Shown: one piece after another, positions 17,225-24,597 of the stretch | Numbering within the stretch: position 1 is the first letter of the stretch | How the letters are laid out: every line of letters begins with the position of its first letter | Assembly (NCBI RefSeq): GCF_900090195.1 | Contig: NZ_LT607803.1 | Coordinates: 992,001-1,056,000 of the forward strand | From: Variovorax sp. HW608 | GTDB lineage: Bacteria; Pseudomonadota; Gammaproteobacteria; Burkholderiales; Burkholderiaceae_C | Length of the DNA stretch: 64,000 nucleotides | Direction of reading: 5' to 3' | Program-made: the position numbers and the translations under genes | Notes under the pieces: generated by a model | Database searches by the model: none | Told to the model about the DNA's origin: nothing | The model's input: the letters and a program-made list of their open reading frames with translations, nothing else

Positions 17225-17953
17225 CGTGATCTCGCCAGCATCGGCCCCCTGATAGATCTGGTCACCCAGGCCGCCGGGACGCAGGCGATCGCGATCGCAA
17301 TGTTTCATCACCCACTCGTGCAGCGGTTGCACGCGGAGGAACGCCTTGTGGAACCGCTCGTTGCGCGGCCCGAACGAGTTGAACACCAGATCACCGTAGG
17401 GCAGCAGGTTCTCGCGCCCTGCCGATTCCACGCCCACAGCGTCGGGAAAGACTTTCAGCGGATAGACCGAGCAAAGCGTCGCCATCGCGTCGATGCTGGG
17501 CGCGCCTGCCGCCATGTCGAGGAATCGGTCGACCAGCGCCGCCGCGTCGTTTTCCAGGTCCGTCTTGAGCTGGTTCAACGCACGGGGCGACATGACGCGG
17601 GACACCACGTTGCGCGCCGCAGTGTGCTCAGGCGGGTCGGATTCGATCAGGGGACCCAGCGGCCGGAACGGGGTCTCCTTCCTGAAATTGGCCAGGCCGT
17701 TGCCCGCCGAGGAGATATAGCTGTGGTGGTCCATGAGCACCTTGCGCACATCGTCGTAACGCGCAACGGCATAGACGCCGTATTCGGGAATCCATGCCAC
17801 CGGGCCGGCTTCGCGCAAGCGCTCATGCACGGGATAGGGATCCATCAGGAACGCGTCGCCGTACGGGTCGCAATCGACGACAGGCACGTCGGTGGGCGGC
17901 GCATCCACGCGGCGGCTGGGCTCGGCCGCGGCCAAGGCTTTCGGGTCGGTCAT
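17225..17953 (-). pseudogene. Cytochrome P450 (second), 5' part, cut off by an insertion sequence
   Basis: The N-terminal half of a CYP199-like P450. It starts MTDPKALAAAEP with GAGAGGA before ATG 17953. Family stretches include DPYGDAFLMDPYPVHERLREAGPV, SDPPEHTAARNVVSRVMSPRAL (C-helix, heme propionate contacts) and YPLKVFPDAVGV. It ends at GADAGEIT, where the insertion sequence enters; the frame then reads a few foreign residues to a stop inside the element. The 3' half is at 14606-15133. A degenerate relic of a paralogue's start is at 47196-47309. Confidence 0.9.
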
Positions 17954-17982
17954 GCTTTCCTCTCTCGTTGCAGCTACCGAAC

Positions 17983-18579
17983 TCAAGCAGCGGTCAATCG
18001 CGCGGTCTTCCACGCGCTGGCGAATTGCATCACCTGCCGCCCGACGGCTTCGAGTTGCGCCTGCCCATTGGGAGCCACACAGTTCCCATCCGCATCGAAC
18101 AACCCGCCCGCGCTGTTGAGCATCACCCCGAGCGGAGTGGGCCATCCGCGCAGCGCATGGACGATGGAGCGAAGGGCCGACAGCGCCGTGGCAGCACCTT
18201 GCCAGCCGGCTCCGCAGGCGATGAGACCGACCGGGCAGTCGGAAAGGTAGCAGCGATCGCCGTTGCGCAGATCCTCCGTGTAGTCCAGCGCATTCTTCAG
18301 CATGCCCGAGATGCCTCCGTGATAAGACGGTGACGACAGGATCAACCCGTCACACCCGGAAACAAGGGAAAGCAGGCGCTGCGCGTTGGAGCTGCGCTCC
18401 GGGCGCTCGGGTGCGTACATCGGCATTTCCAGCTCCGTGCCCGACAGCATCACGACGCTCGCACCTTCGGCCTCGGCCGCGCGCAGACTGATGCTCAAGG
18501 CGCGCTCGGAGGAAGAGCCCGCACGGGTGGTGCCACCGATGCCCACGATGAGCGGGCGGTCGTCGTATTGGTGTGCCAT
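17983..18579 (-). CDS. NADPH-dependent FMN reductase
   Basis: A 198-residue flavodoxin-fold reductase. It carries the FMN-binding start LIVGIGGTTRAGSSSERAL and the PSYHGGISGMLKNALDY motif (residues about 83-99) typical of the family. AGGAG precedes ATG 18579. It would supply reduced flavin or reduce quinones for the oxygenases downstream. Its promoter region is shared with the divergent TetR gene and contains a perfect inverted repeat at 18632-18650. A decayed copy of its LKNALDYTEDLRNGDR stretch lies at 47324-47398. Confidence 0.92.
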   Translation of the reverse strand: MAHQYDDRPLIVGIGGTTRAGSSSERALSISLRAAEAEGASVVMLSGTELEMPMYAPERPERSSNAQRLLSLVSGCDGLILSSPSYHGGISGMLKNALDYTEDLRNGDRCYLSDCPVGLIACGAGWQGAATALSALRSIVHALRGWPTPLGVMLNSAGGLFDADGNCVAPNGQAQLEAVGRQVMQFASAWKTARLTAA

Positions 18580-18631
18580 GGAAGGCTCCTTTCGAATGCC
18601 AATCTCTGTTAGCGGTTCTGTACTATGAATG

Positions 18632-18650
18632 TGAGTCAGTTTATGACTCA
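18632..18650. promoter_or_regulatory. Candidate TetR operator
   Basis: TGAGTCA-GTTTA-TGACTCA is a perfect inverted repeat with 7-bp arms and a 5-bp spacer, located between the divergent FMN reductase and TetR genes. Its length and position fit a TetR-family dimer site controlling both directions. A second small palindrome, GAGGG-AAAT-CCCTC, lies at 18668-18681. Confidence 0.65.
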
Positions 18651-18724
18651 TGGTCACTACAAAAAATGAGGGAAATCCCTCGAATTACAATCAGCTCAGT
18701 CTGTGAACCTAACTCATGCTTTAG

Positions 18725-19414
18725 ATGGCGACCGGCTCCAAGATGTCCACCCCTGACTTGCAGGCCTCCAAACAAGAGGGCCCGACCCGCCGCGAACGCC
18801 GCCGCCAGCGCACCGAAGACCTGATCCTTGAAGCCGCGACGCGGGTCTTCCAGTCCAAGGGCATCGTGACCACGACCATGCAGGACATCGCGGGCGTGGT
18901 CGACGTGGCCCAGGGCACCCTCTACAACTACTTCCCCAACAAGGAGGCGCTGACCGTTGCCGTGGTGCGCCGCCTGATCAATGCATATGCCGAAGAGTTG
19001 TCGGCCCCAAGGGACGAGCACAATCACTTCGAGCCGCTCGAACTGGTGGCTTTTGCGTGCGCGGCATTGATCGAAAAGGGAGCGACCGATCCCATCTGGC
19101 GGGCGCTGGTCGATCGCCATGACGTCCTCGTCGACACGCTGCACGACGAGATCCTCGACTTCGCGATGGCCAACCTGCGGGACGCCATGCGCAGCGGAGC
19201 GATCAAGGCCACGGAAGCCGAACTCTTGCTGCAATGGCGCATCGGGTCCTGGATGATCGCCGGGGCGATCCGCGACATCGCCCAGAGCAGGCTCCCGTCA
19301 TTGGACGTGTCTTTCGACATCGCCTTTCACGTGCTGCTGCAGAAGGGGATCTCTTCGGCTGAAGCAAAGCGCATCATCCGCAAGGTTCGCAACCACGTCC
19401 GCAAGAGCCGCTAG
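18725..19414 (+). CDS. TetR family transcriptional regulator
   Basis: A 229-residue TetR regulator. The basic N-terminus PTRRERRRQRTEDL leads into the HTH (about 25-70: EAATRVFQSKGIVTTTMQDIA, GTLYNYFPNKEAL). The rest is the ligand/dimer domain. It is very similar, roughly four-fifths identical by eye, to the TetR at 47449. It probably represses itself and the FMN reductase-P450-ferredoxin-Liv operon through the palindrome at 18632. The start could also be the second ATG, at residue 7 (MSTPDLQ). Confidence 0.93.
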   Translation: MATGSKMSTPDLQASKQEGPTRRERRRQRTEDLILEAATRVFQSKGIVTTTMQDIAGVVDVAQGTLYNYFPNKEALTVAVVRRLINAYAEELSAPRDEHNHFEPLELVAFACAALIEKGATDPIWRALVDRHDVLVDTLHDEILDFAMANLRDAMRSGAIKATEAELLLQWRIGSWMIAGAIRDIAQSRLPSLDVSFDIAFHVLLQKGISSAEAKRIIRKVRNHVRKSR

Positions 19415-19418
19415 GTTG

Positions 19419-19634
19419 TCACTCGACCTTGAGATTGGCCGCCTTCACCACCTGCAGGTACTGCTTGTGCTCTGACCGGATGAGGTGCGGGAACTCCTCC
19501 GGCGCCTAGGCGCCGCGCTCACTGCCACCTGGACCCTATGGTCCGCAAAGTCCCGCCGCACCGCGGCGGCGAATGCACGGCTCAATACCCCGACGGCTTG
19601 GGGCGGCGTGGCGGGCACGGCCTGTCCCTCCAGG
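19419..19634 (-). pseudogene. Bug/TctC binding-protein remnant, C-terminal end
   Basis: On the minus strand the last about 28 codons read APEEFPHLIRSEHKQYLQVV…NLKVE and stop at 19421-19419, matching the C-terminus of Bug/TctC proteins. Upstream, another frame reads VPATPPQAVGVLSRAFAAAV, also TctC-like, so the remnant is frameshifted and lacks most of the gene. An equivalent remnant follows the second TetR gene at 48150-48256. Confidence 0.75.
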
Positions 19635-20408
19635 TCACAACATCACAGCCCCGCCATCCACTGTGAGAGTCTGGCCGGTGATGAAATCGCTTTGGGCCGA
19701 CGACAGGAAGAGCATGGCCCCGCAGAGATCGTCGGCCACCTGCTCACGGGGAATGGAGCGAAGCCGTATCTTGGCCTGGTAGGCCTCGCCGCCAAAGGCA
19801 CCGGTGGCCCTGATCGCATCGGTCATGGTCAGTCCGGGGGCGATGCAGTTGACCGTGACCCCATGCTCACCCAGCTCACGTGCGGCGACGCGGGTCATGC
19901 CGATGACCGCGCCTTTGGATGCGACGTAATGCAGCATGCGGGGTTCGCCCGTCAGCACCGTGGTGGAGGCGACGTTGACGATCTTTCCGTAGCGCTGCGC
20001 AACCATCACCTTCGCGGCCTCGCGCATGCACAGGAAAGCACCCTTGGCATTCACGTTCATGACGCGCTCCCATGACGCCGCCTCCATCTCGATAAGCGGC
20101 TTGCGATCCAGGTCCACGGCGATGGATGCGTTGTTGATCAGGATGTCCAGCTTCCCGAAGTGCTCGACGGCGGCGTTGATCGCCTTTTGCACCGATGATT
20201 CAGTCGCCACATCCAGCTGAAGCCCGATCACATCGCCGGCTTTCGCCTGCTCGGCCCAGCGGTCAAGGTCAACCGGTTTGATATCGGCGGCCGCGACGCG
20301 CACGCCTTGCGCGAGCAACGCATCGACGTACACGCGGCCAAGCCCTTGCGCTGCTCCGGTGACAAGCGCTGTTCTTCCAATCAGATCATTCATGAGATGT
20401 TGAGTCAT
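19635..20408 (-). CDS. SDR family oxidoreductase
   Basis: A 257-residue classical SDR: TGAAQGLG cofactor loop, NNAS, catalytic YVASK in PRMLHYVASKGAV, and a C-terminal TGQTLTVDGG. No clear ribosome binding site decides between ATG 20408 and ATG 20393. It lies at the downstream end of the long 31.6-to-19.6-kb minus-strand cluster, about 40 bp after the DUF1329 gene. Likely an alcohol dehydrogenase or oxo-reductase of that pathway; substrate unknown. Confidence 0.92.
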   Translation of the reverse strand: MTQHLMNDLIGRTALVTGAAQGLGRVYVDALLAQGVRVAAADIKPVDLDRWAEQAKAGDVIGLQLDVATESSVQKAINAAVEHFGKLDILINNASIAVDLDRKPLIEMEAASWERVMNVNAKGAFLCMREAAKVMVAQRYGKIVNVASTTVLTGEPRMLHYVASKGAVIGMTRVAARELGEHGVTVNCIAPGLTMTDAIRATGAFGGEAYQAKIRLRSIPREQVADDLCGAMLFLSSAQSDFITGQTLTVDGGAVML

Positions 20409-20449
20409 TGAGTTTGAGAATGCAGCCCGGAACGCCCCCCCTGGCCTGC

Positions 20450-21808
20450 TCAGCGCACGCCTTCAGCGGCCAGCGAGTCGGGCGAGAACAGCGTGTCCTT
20501 CTGGCGCGGTACCGCTTGGTACGGCCTCTTCACCTCGGCGTCCAGCCCCAGGACAAATCCACTGCCGGAGATCAGGTCGTACACGCCCTGCGGCAGTCCT
20601 ACGGTGCCGGGCAGGTCCGGCATTGCCAGCATGACCTCGAAGCCTGTGCGCGCGAGCTGCCCGTTGGCGTCCCAACGGTCGCTGAGCACGACTTCCCAGG
20701 TATCCTCGTCGAGGTAGTAGCGCGATTTGGGCAACACGTGGCGCTGCCCGGGCTTGAGCGTTGCCTCGACAACCCAGACGCGGTGCAGTTCCCACCGAAG
20801 TTCGTCGGGGTTGAGATGACGGCCCGAGCCCAGGATCACCGCATCGCTTTTGGCGTTCTGGATCTTGTTGCCGTTGTACGGGATATACATCTCCTGCTTG
20901 CCGACCAGCTTCCAATTGAACTTGTCCATCCGGTTCGAAAAGACGTCGACCTCGTCGAATGTCGATACTCCGGCGGAGAACGGCGACGGCGTGTCGCAAC
21001 ACGGATTCGGCAGCTTGCGGATGCGGCGCTGACCTGTGAGGTAGACCCACGACTGCGACTTGCTCTCGTCGAGCTGCATCCGGCCAAGGATGCCCTCGCC
21101 CGAGCGGATCGGCGGACCGATGTTGACCGCGCGCACGAGCCAGTGTTCCCCCTGATAGCTGTCGGCGTTGCCCTCCTTGAAATAGAAGGGCATGGCCATG
21201 TCGTTGCTGGCATCGACCACCATGATCCAGCGGCCGTCGGTGGTCAACTGGTAGGCCTTGTAGTCCATGTGCACCGCTTCGCCGCGCCAACGCAGGATGT
21301 GGTTCCACATGATCTCGACGCCGTTCTTCGGGATCGGGAACGGGATGCCGCCGTACGCTCCCTTGGGGATCGGGCCGCCGTCGCTTTCAACGGTGCTCGC
21401 CTGGCTCGCGTTGCGGAACGTATTGTCGTAGACCCATTGCGGCGCCGCGGCCGTGCGCTGGGTCTTGTAGACGTCGATCCGGTACGTGTCCGGGTACTTC
21501 TTGAACAGCGCCTGATTGCCTTCGTTCAGCTTGTCGGCGTACTGCGCAGCGTTCTTGGCGGTGATGGAGAACAGTGGTTTCTCCCCGGCGAAGGGGTCCG
21601 GTCGCCTGCCGGTCAGTTCACCGGGTTTCGCCACTCCGCCGGTCCACGCCGGGATGCTGTCGTCCTTGTTGCCGGCACGCTCCGCACCGAAGGGGGTCAG
21701 CTCCGACTTCAGCTTGGCAGCTTCCTCGGCGGAAACTCCGGCCTGCGCAGAGAGGGCCGCAAGGCCCACGAGCGCGGCGATGCCGACCTTGGATAGGGTG
21801 TGATACAT
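20450..21808 (-). CDS. DUF1329 family outer-membrane-associated protein
   Basis: A 452-residue exported protein. The signal peptide covers about residues 1-24 (VGIAALVGLAALSAQAG). Family features are the N-terminal LTPFGAERAGNKDDSIPAWTGG and central segments IPFPIPKNGVEIMWNHI, LGRMQLDESKSQSWVYLTGQRRIRKLPN and YIPYNGNKI. The fold is LolA/LolB-like, suggesting handling of hydrophobic ligands in the periplasm or at the outer membrane. AGGAGA precedes ATG 21808. It follows the DUF1302 gene by 16 bp; the pair co-occurs with RND and YCF48 genes in many catabolic clusters. Confidence 0.92.
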   Translation of the reverse strand: MYHTLSKVGIAALVGLAALSAQAGVSAEEAAKLKSELTPFGAERAGNKDDSIPAWTGGVAKPGELTGRRPDPFAGEKPLFSITAKNAAQYADKLNEGNQALFKKYPDTYRIDVYKTQRTAAAPQWVYDNTFRNASQASTVESDGGPIPKGAYGGIPFPIPKNGVEIMWNHILRWRGEAVHMDYKAYQLTTDGRWIMVVDASNDMAMPFYFKEGNADSYQGEHWLVRAVNIGPPIRSGEGILGRMQLDESKSQSWVYLTGQRRIRKLPNPCCDTPSPFSAGVSTFDEVDVFSNRMDKFNWKLVGKQEMYIPYNGNKIQNAKSDAVILGSGRHLNPDELRWELHRVWVVEATLKPGQRHVLPKSRYYLDEDTWEVVLSDRWDANGQLARTGFEVMLAMPDLPGTVGLPQGVYDLISGSGFVLGLDAEVKRPYQAVPRQKDTLFSPDSLAAEGVR

Positions 21809-21824
21809 CGATGTCTCCTGGTGT

Positions 21825-23483
21825 TCAGAAAGTGCGGCGCAGGGAGAACGCGATGAAATCGCGATCCCTGAGGGCCTGCGCGTAGGAATAGGTGCCGGCC
21901 GAGTTGATGAAACTGCCAGCGCTGCCGAAGTAGTGCGTGTAAGCGAGGCTGAATCGCCAGACATCGAGGTACGTCCCGTTCAGGCCGATGGTGACGTCGC
22001 CACCGCCGTCCGGGGTCCAGGCGGCCGGGCCCAGCGCCATCGAGCGCGAGCCCCTCGGGCTGTATCCCACGCCGATCGGCACGCCCAGATCCAGGCCGCC
22101 GACGACCTGCCGGTACATCGGTTCGACCTGCATGCGCAGCCCCCAGGCATCGCGGGTCGCGTTCGGGTCCAGTGCCGCCGCATTCTTGGTCACCGACAGG
22201 GCACGGTTCCAGCCCAGCTCGCCCATCAGCGTGCCCTCGGCAAACAGGGGCGTTCGCGGCAGCGTCCAGATGGCGTTGAGATTCATGTGCGCCGTGTTGC
22301 CAACGGCATAGGCGGGGTTGTTGCTGTTGTTCGTGGGCGCGATCACGCCAGGCGCCAGCGCGGAGGCGTCGACCGCCCGGCTGCTTGCAAGATCCTGGTT
22401 GTGACGGATGGAGGCTTCGGCGGCCAGGTTCAGGTCGCCGAACGTGTGCGAAGCACTGGCCCCGAAGGCAGTGATGCCTTCCTGATAGGCCAGCCGATAG
22501 CCGAACGGAACAGGACCGAATGGGGAGGGACCGAGCATGAGCACCATCTGCGGCACCTTGCTGTGGAAGCGCACCAGGTACAGCCCGTAGTCGGTCTCGT
22601 CCGCCCGCAAGCGCAGCTGCAGCCCGCCCTGGCCGCTGTCCTTGGGCTTCTGATCGCCAAACCGCGGTGCGGCCAGGCCGGGGCCGAGCAGCAGCTGCTC
22701 GCCGCCGTCCGGCAGCATGTCGACCGCGGAGAAGTAGCTGCCGACTGCTGGCAGTCTGTAGGGCTGCCATCCGAACTGATAGAACGCCCCGACCGACAGC
22801 GTCGACGCCAGCTGGATGCTGCCCGACCACTGCGGCACCGGCCGGATCGCCTCCTTGAATTGCGTGTTCGGTACCGACGCCAGTTTGACCACGTCCACCG
22901 GGCTCATCGTGCCCGCGATGGCGTTGTTGCCGAGGAACAGGCTCTCGCCCCACAGCAGCGAGTGGCGTCCCAGGCGCATGCTGACCGTCTTGTCACCAAC
23001 GTCGAAGCTCCCGAACACGAAGGCATCCAGCATTTCGGCCTTGCGGCCGTGCAGATCTCGCGTCGCATCGGTGAACTCGTTGTACGGCACCGAAATCTGG
23101 TTCGGGAAAGCCCCGCCGGCGAAGCCGGGGTTGTCGTTGCTGCGGTTGTAGACGCTGTCGTACCAGGCTGCGCCACTCAGCCGAAGGCCGTAGCGCTTGG
23201 CATAGACCATGTCGAACTCGGACAACAAGTCGAGGCGGTTCGAGATCAGCCCCTTGCCGAAGTTGCGATCGCCATCGTCGGTGTTGGGATTGCCAAGCAA
23301 GGCAGGGATGGCGCTCTTCACGCGCGAGGCGCCGCTGTACTTGACCGTGTTGTCGAAGTTGACCGTGAGGTCCTCATTGCCCGTGTCGATCGGCATGGCT
23401 TGCACCGCTGAAACCGCGCCAAGCATCAACGTCACGCCCGCACCCATAAGCGTCCGCGAAGGACGCCCCCTCGTATCTCTCAC
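21825..23483 (-). CDS. DUF1302 family outer-membrane protein
   Basis: A 552-residue predicted beta-barrel. I start it at GTG 23483 because GGAGGAG sits seven bases upstream and a signal peptide follows (LMGAGVTLMLGAVSAVQA). The mature start IDTGNEDLTVNFDNTVKYSGASRVK is typical of DUF1302. Many alternating aromatic strands follow, and the C-terminus ends FIAFSLRRTF with terminal Phe, a BAM recognition signal. It probably forms an outer-membrane channel for a hydrophobic pathway substrate with the DUF1329 partner; this role is inferred. Confidence 0.92.
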   Translation of the reverse strand: MRDTRGRPSRTLMGAGVTLMLGAVSAVQAMPIDTGNEDLTVNFDNTVKYSGASRVKSAIPALLGNPNTDDGDRNFGKGLISNRLDLLSEFDMVYAKRYGLRLSGAAWYDSVYNRSNDNPGFAGGAFPNQISVPYNEFTDATRDLHGRKAEMLDAFVFGSFDVGDKTVSMRLGRHSLLWGESLFLGNNAIAGTMSPVDVVKLASVPNTQFKEAIRPVPQWSGSIQLASTLSVGAFYQFGWQPYRLPAVGSYFSAVDMLPDGGEQLLLGPGLAAPRFGDQKPKDSGQGGLQLRLRADETDYGLYLVRFHSKVPQMVLMLGPSPFGPVPFGYRLAYQEGITAFGASASHTFGDLNLAAEASIRHNQDLASSRAVDASALAPGVIAPTNNSNNPAYAVGNTAHMNLNAIWTLPRTPLFAEGTLMGELGWNRALSVTKNAAALDPNATRDAWGLRMQVEPMYRQVVGGLDLGVPIGVGYSPRGSRSMALGPAAWTPDGGGDVTIGLNGTYLDVWRFSLAYTHYFGSAGSFINSAGTYSYAQALRDRDFIAFSLRRTF

Positions 23484-23532
23484 TATTTGTCTCCTCCAAG
23501 AGCCGCCTAGGCGGCGATAACGGTGTTCGGAA

Positions 23533-23973
23533 TCACCAGGACCTTTCCATTCCCCACAGGAACCGCTCACGGTCTTCACTGCCGTAGTCCGGGTCCAGAT
23601 GGATGTGCACGCGATCGATCTTTTCGCCGCGAAAGTGAAAGACGTTGCAGAAGCGCCCGGTCGGGGTTTTGCCGCCCGCCCATTCGACGCCGCTCTTTGT
23701 CTTGCCTCGGCTCAGGCCTTCGACGACCACGTCGTCGCCATTGGCAACGCACAGCATCGAATCCTGGTCGTGCGAGAGCTCGGCGATGCGGGTGAACAGC
23801 CCGGAAGCCAGTTCGAACAACGCTTGCTTGCCCTTCACCACGCCGAACTTGGGAAAGTAGACCTCGATGTCATCGTTGAACAGCTCGACCAGATCGCCCC
23901 GCCCTGCATCGACGCGTCGAAAGTATTCCCTCGCGATCTCGATCAGGCCTTGTTCTGTAGTCGTATGTGCCAT
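23533..23973 (-). CDS. SnoaL-like (NTF2-fold) protein
   Basis: A 146-residue single-domain NTF2-fold protein. The start is ATG 23973 with GGAG upstream. Its LIEIAREYFRRVDAGRGDLVELFNDDIEVYFPKFG opening and GRFCNVFHFRGEKIDRVHIHLDPDYG close are typical of SnoaL-like proteins. Members act as isomerases, cyclases, hydratases or dehydratases; no specific active site can be assigned. It lies between the DUF1857 and DUF1302 genes of the cluster. Confidence 0.88.
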   Translation of the reverse strand: MAHTTTEQGLIEIAREYFRRVDAGRGDLVELFNDDIEVYFPKFGVVKGKQALFELASGLFTRIAELSHDQDSMLCVANGDDVVVEGLSRGKTKSGVEWAGGKTPTGRFCNVFHFRGEKIDRVHIHLDPDYGSEDRERFLWGMERSW

Positions 23974-24110
23974 GGCTGTCTCCTTTGTAGTCATGAGTCT
24001 CGGGTGGCTGGACTCGCGTCCGCGCCGCAGGTGTTTGCGCCCGCTGAACGTCCAGCGCTTGTCGACAGCGGCGAATCCGCTGGGGGCGGACCCGCCGCTT
24101 TCGAGATCGC

Positions 24111-24566
24111 TTAGATGAGATTCAGGCCCGCGCGCCGGCGCGCCTCTTTCAGCGTCGTCTCGACGGCCAGCATGTAGCCTTTGCCCATTTGCGCGCCGAG
24201 TTCCTTTTCCTCCTGCGATCCCGGCTTCACATCGGGAAGCTCGACCGAGAAGCTGAACGTCAGCATCAGGCCGCGCTCGGATTCGCTGATGGTGTTGGTG
24301 ATCCAGCCGACGCTGTTGATGCGCTCGAAGTGCACGACCATGGGCGCGGTGTAGGTGATGCGTTCGAGGAGCGGCTTGCCCAACAGGATCGCCTCGCGGA
24401 GGAACCCGTTCTGGAAGCGCGCGACGATCTTGCATGACTCCATGCCAGGCACGAAGCCGACCGGGTTTTCGGCCTTCATTTCCAGCGCCTTCCACAGCTG
24501 CTGGTGGGTCAGCTTCTGCTCGATGGCAGGCGGGTTCACTTCGACGGATCCGGCGTACGTATACAT
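24111..24566 (-). CDS. SRPBCC family protein, DUF1857/AtaL-like
   Basis: A 151-residue START/SRPBCC-fold protein of the DUF1857 type: EVNPPAIEQKLTHQQLWKALEMKAENPVGF (a first helix over the cavity), CKIVARFQNGFLREAILLG, and a long C-terminal helix ALETTLKEAR-like (here AVETTLKEARRRAG). The domain binds hydrophobic or aromatic ligands. It sits 31 bp downstream of the RND transporter and could shuttle or modify pathway intermediates; enzymatic activity is unknown. Confidence 0.86.
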   Translation of the reverse strand: MYTYAGSVEVNPPAIEQKLTHQQLWKALEMKAENPVGFVPGMESCKIVARFQNGFLREAILLGKPLLERITYTAPMVVHFERINSVGWITNTISESERGLMLTFSFSVELPDVKPGSQEEKELGAQMGKGYMLAVETTLKEARRRAGLNLI

Positions 24567-24597
24567 GGTGTTTTCCTTGTGTTTGAGAGTTGAGGGG

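Noticed and set aside
20408..21796. Plus-strand open frame of 462 codons over the DUF1329 gene
   Set aside because: Antisense shadow of a well-supported exported protein; no signal, motif or ribosome binding site.
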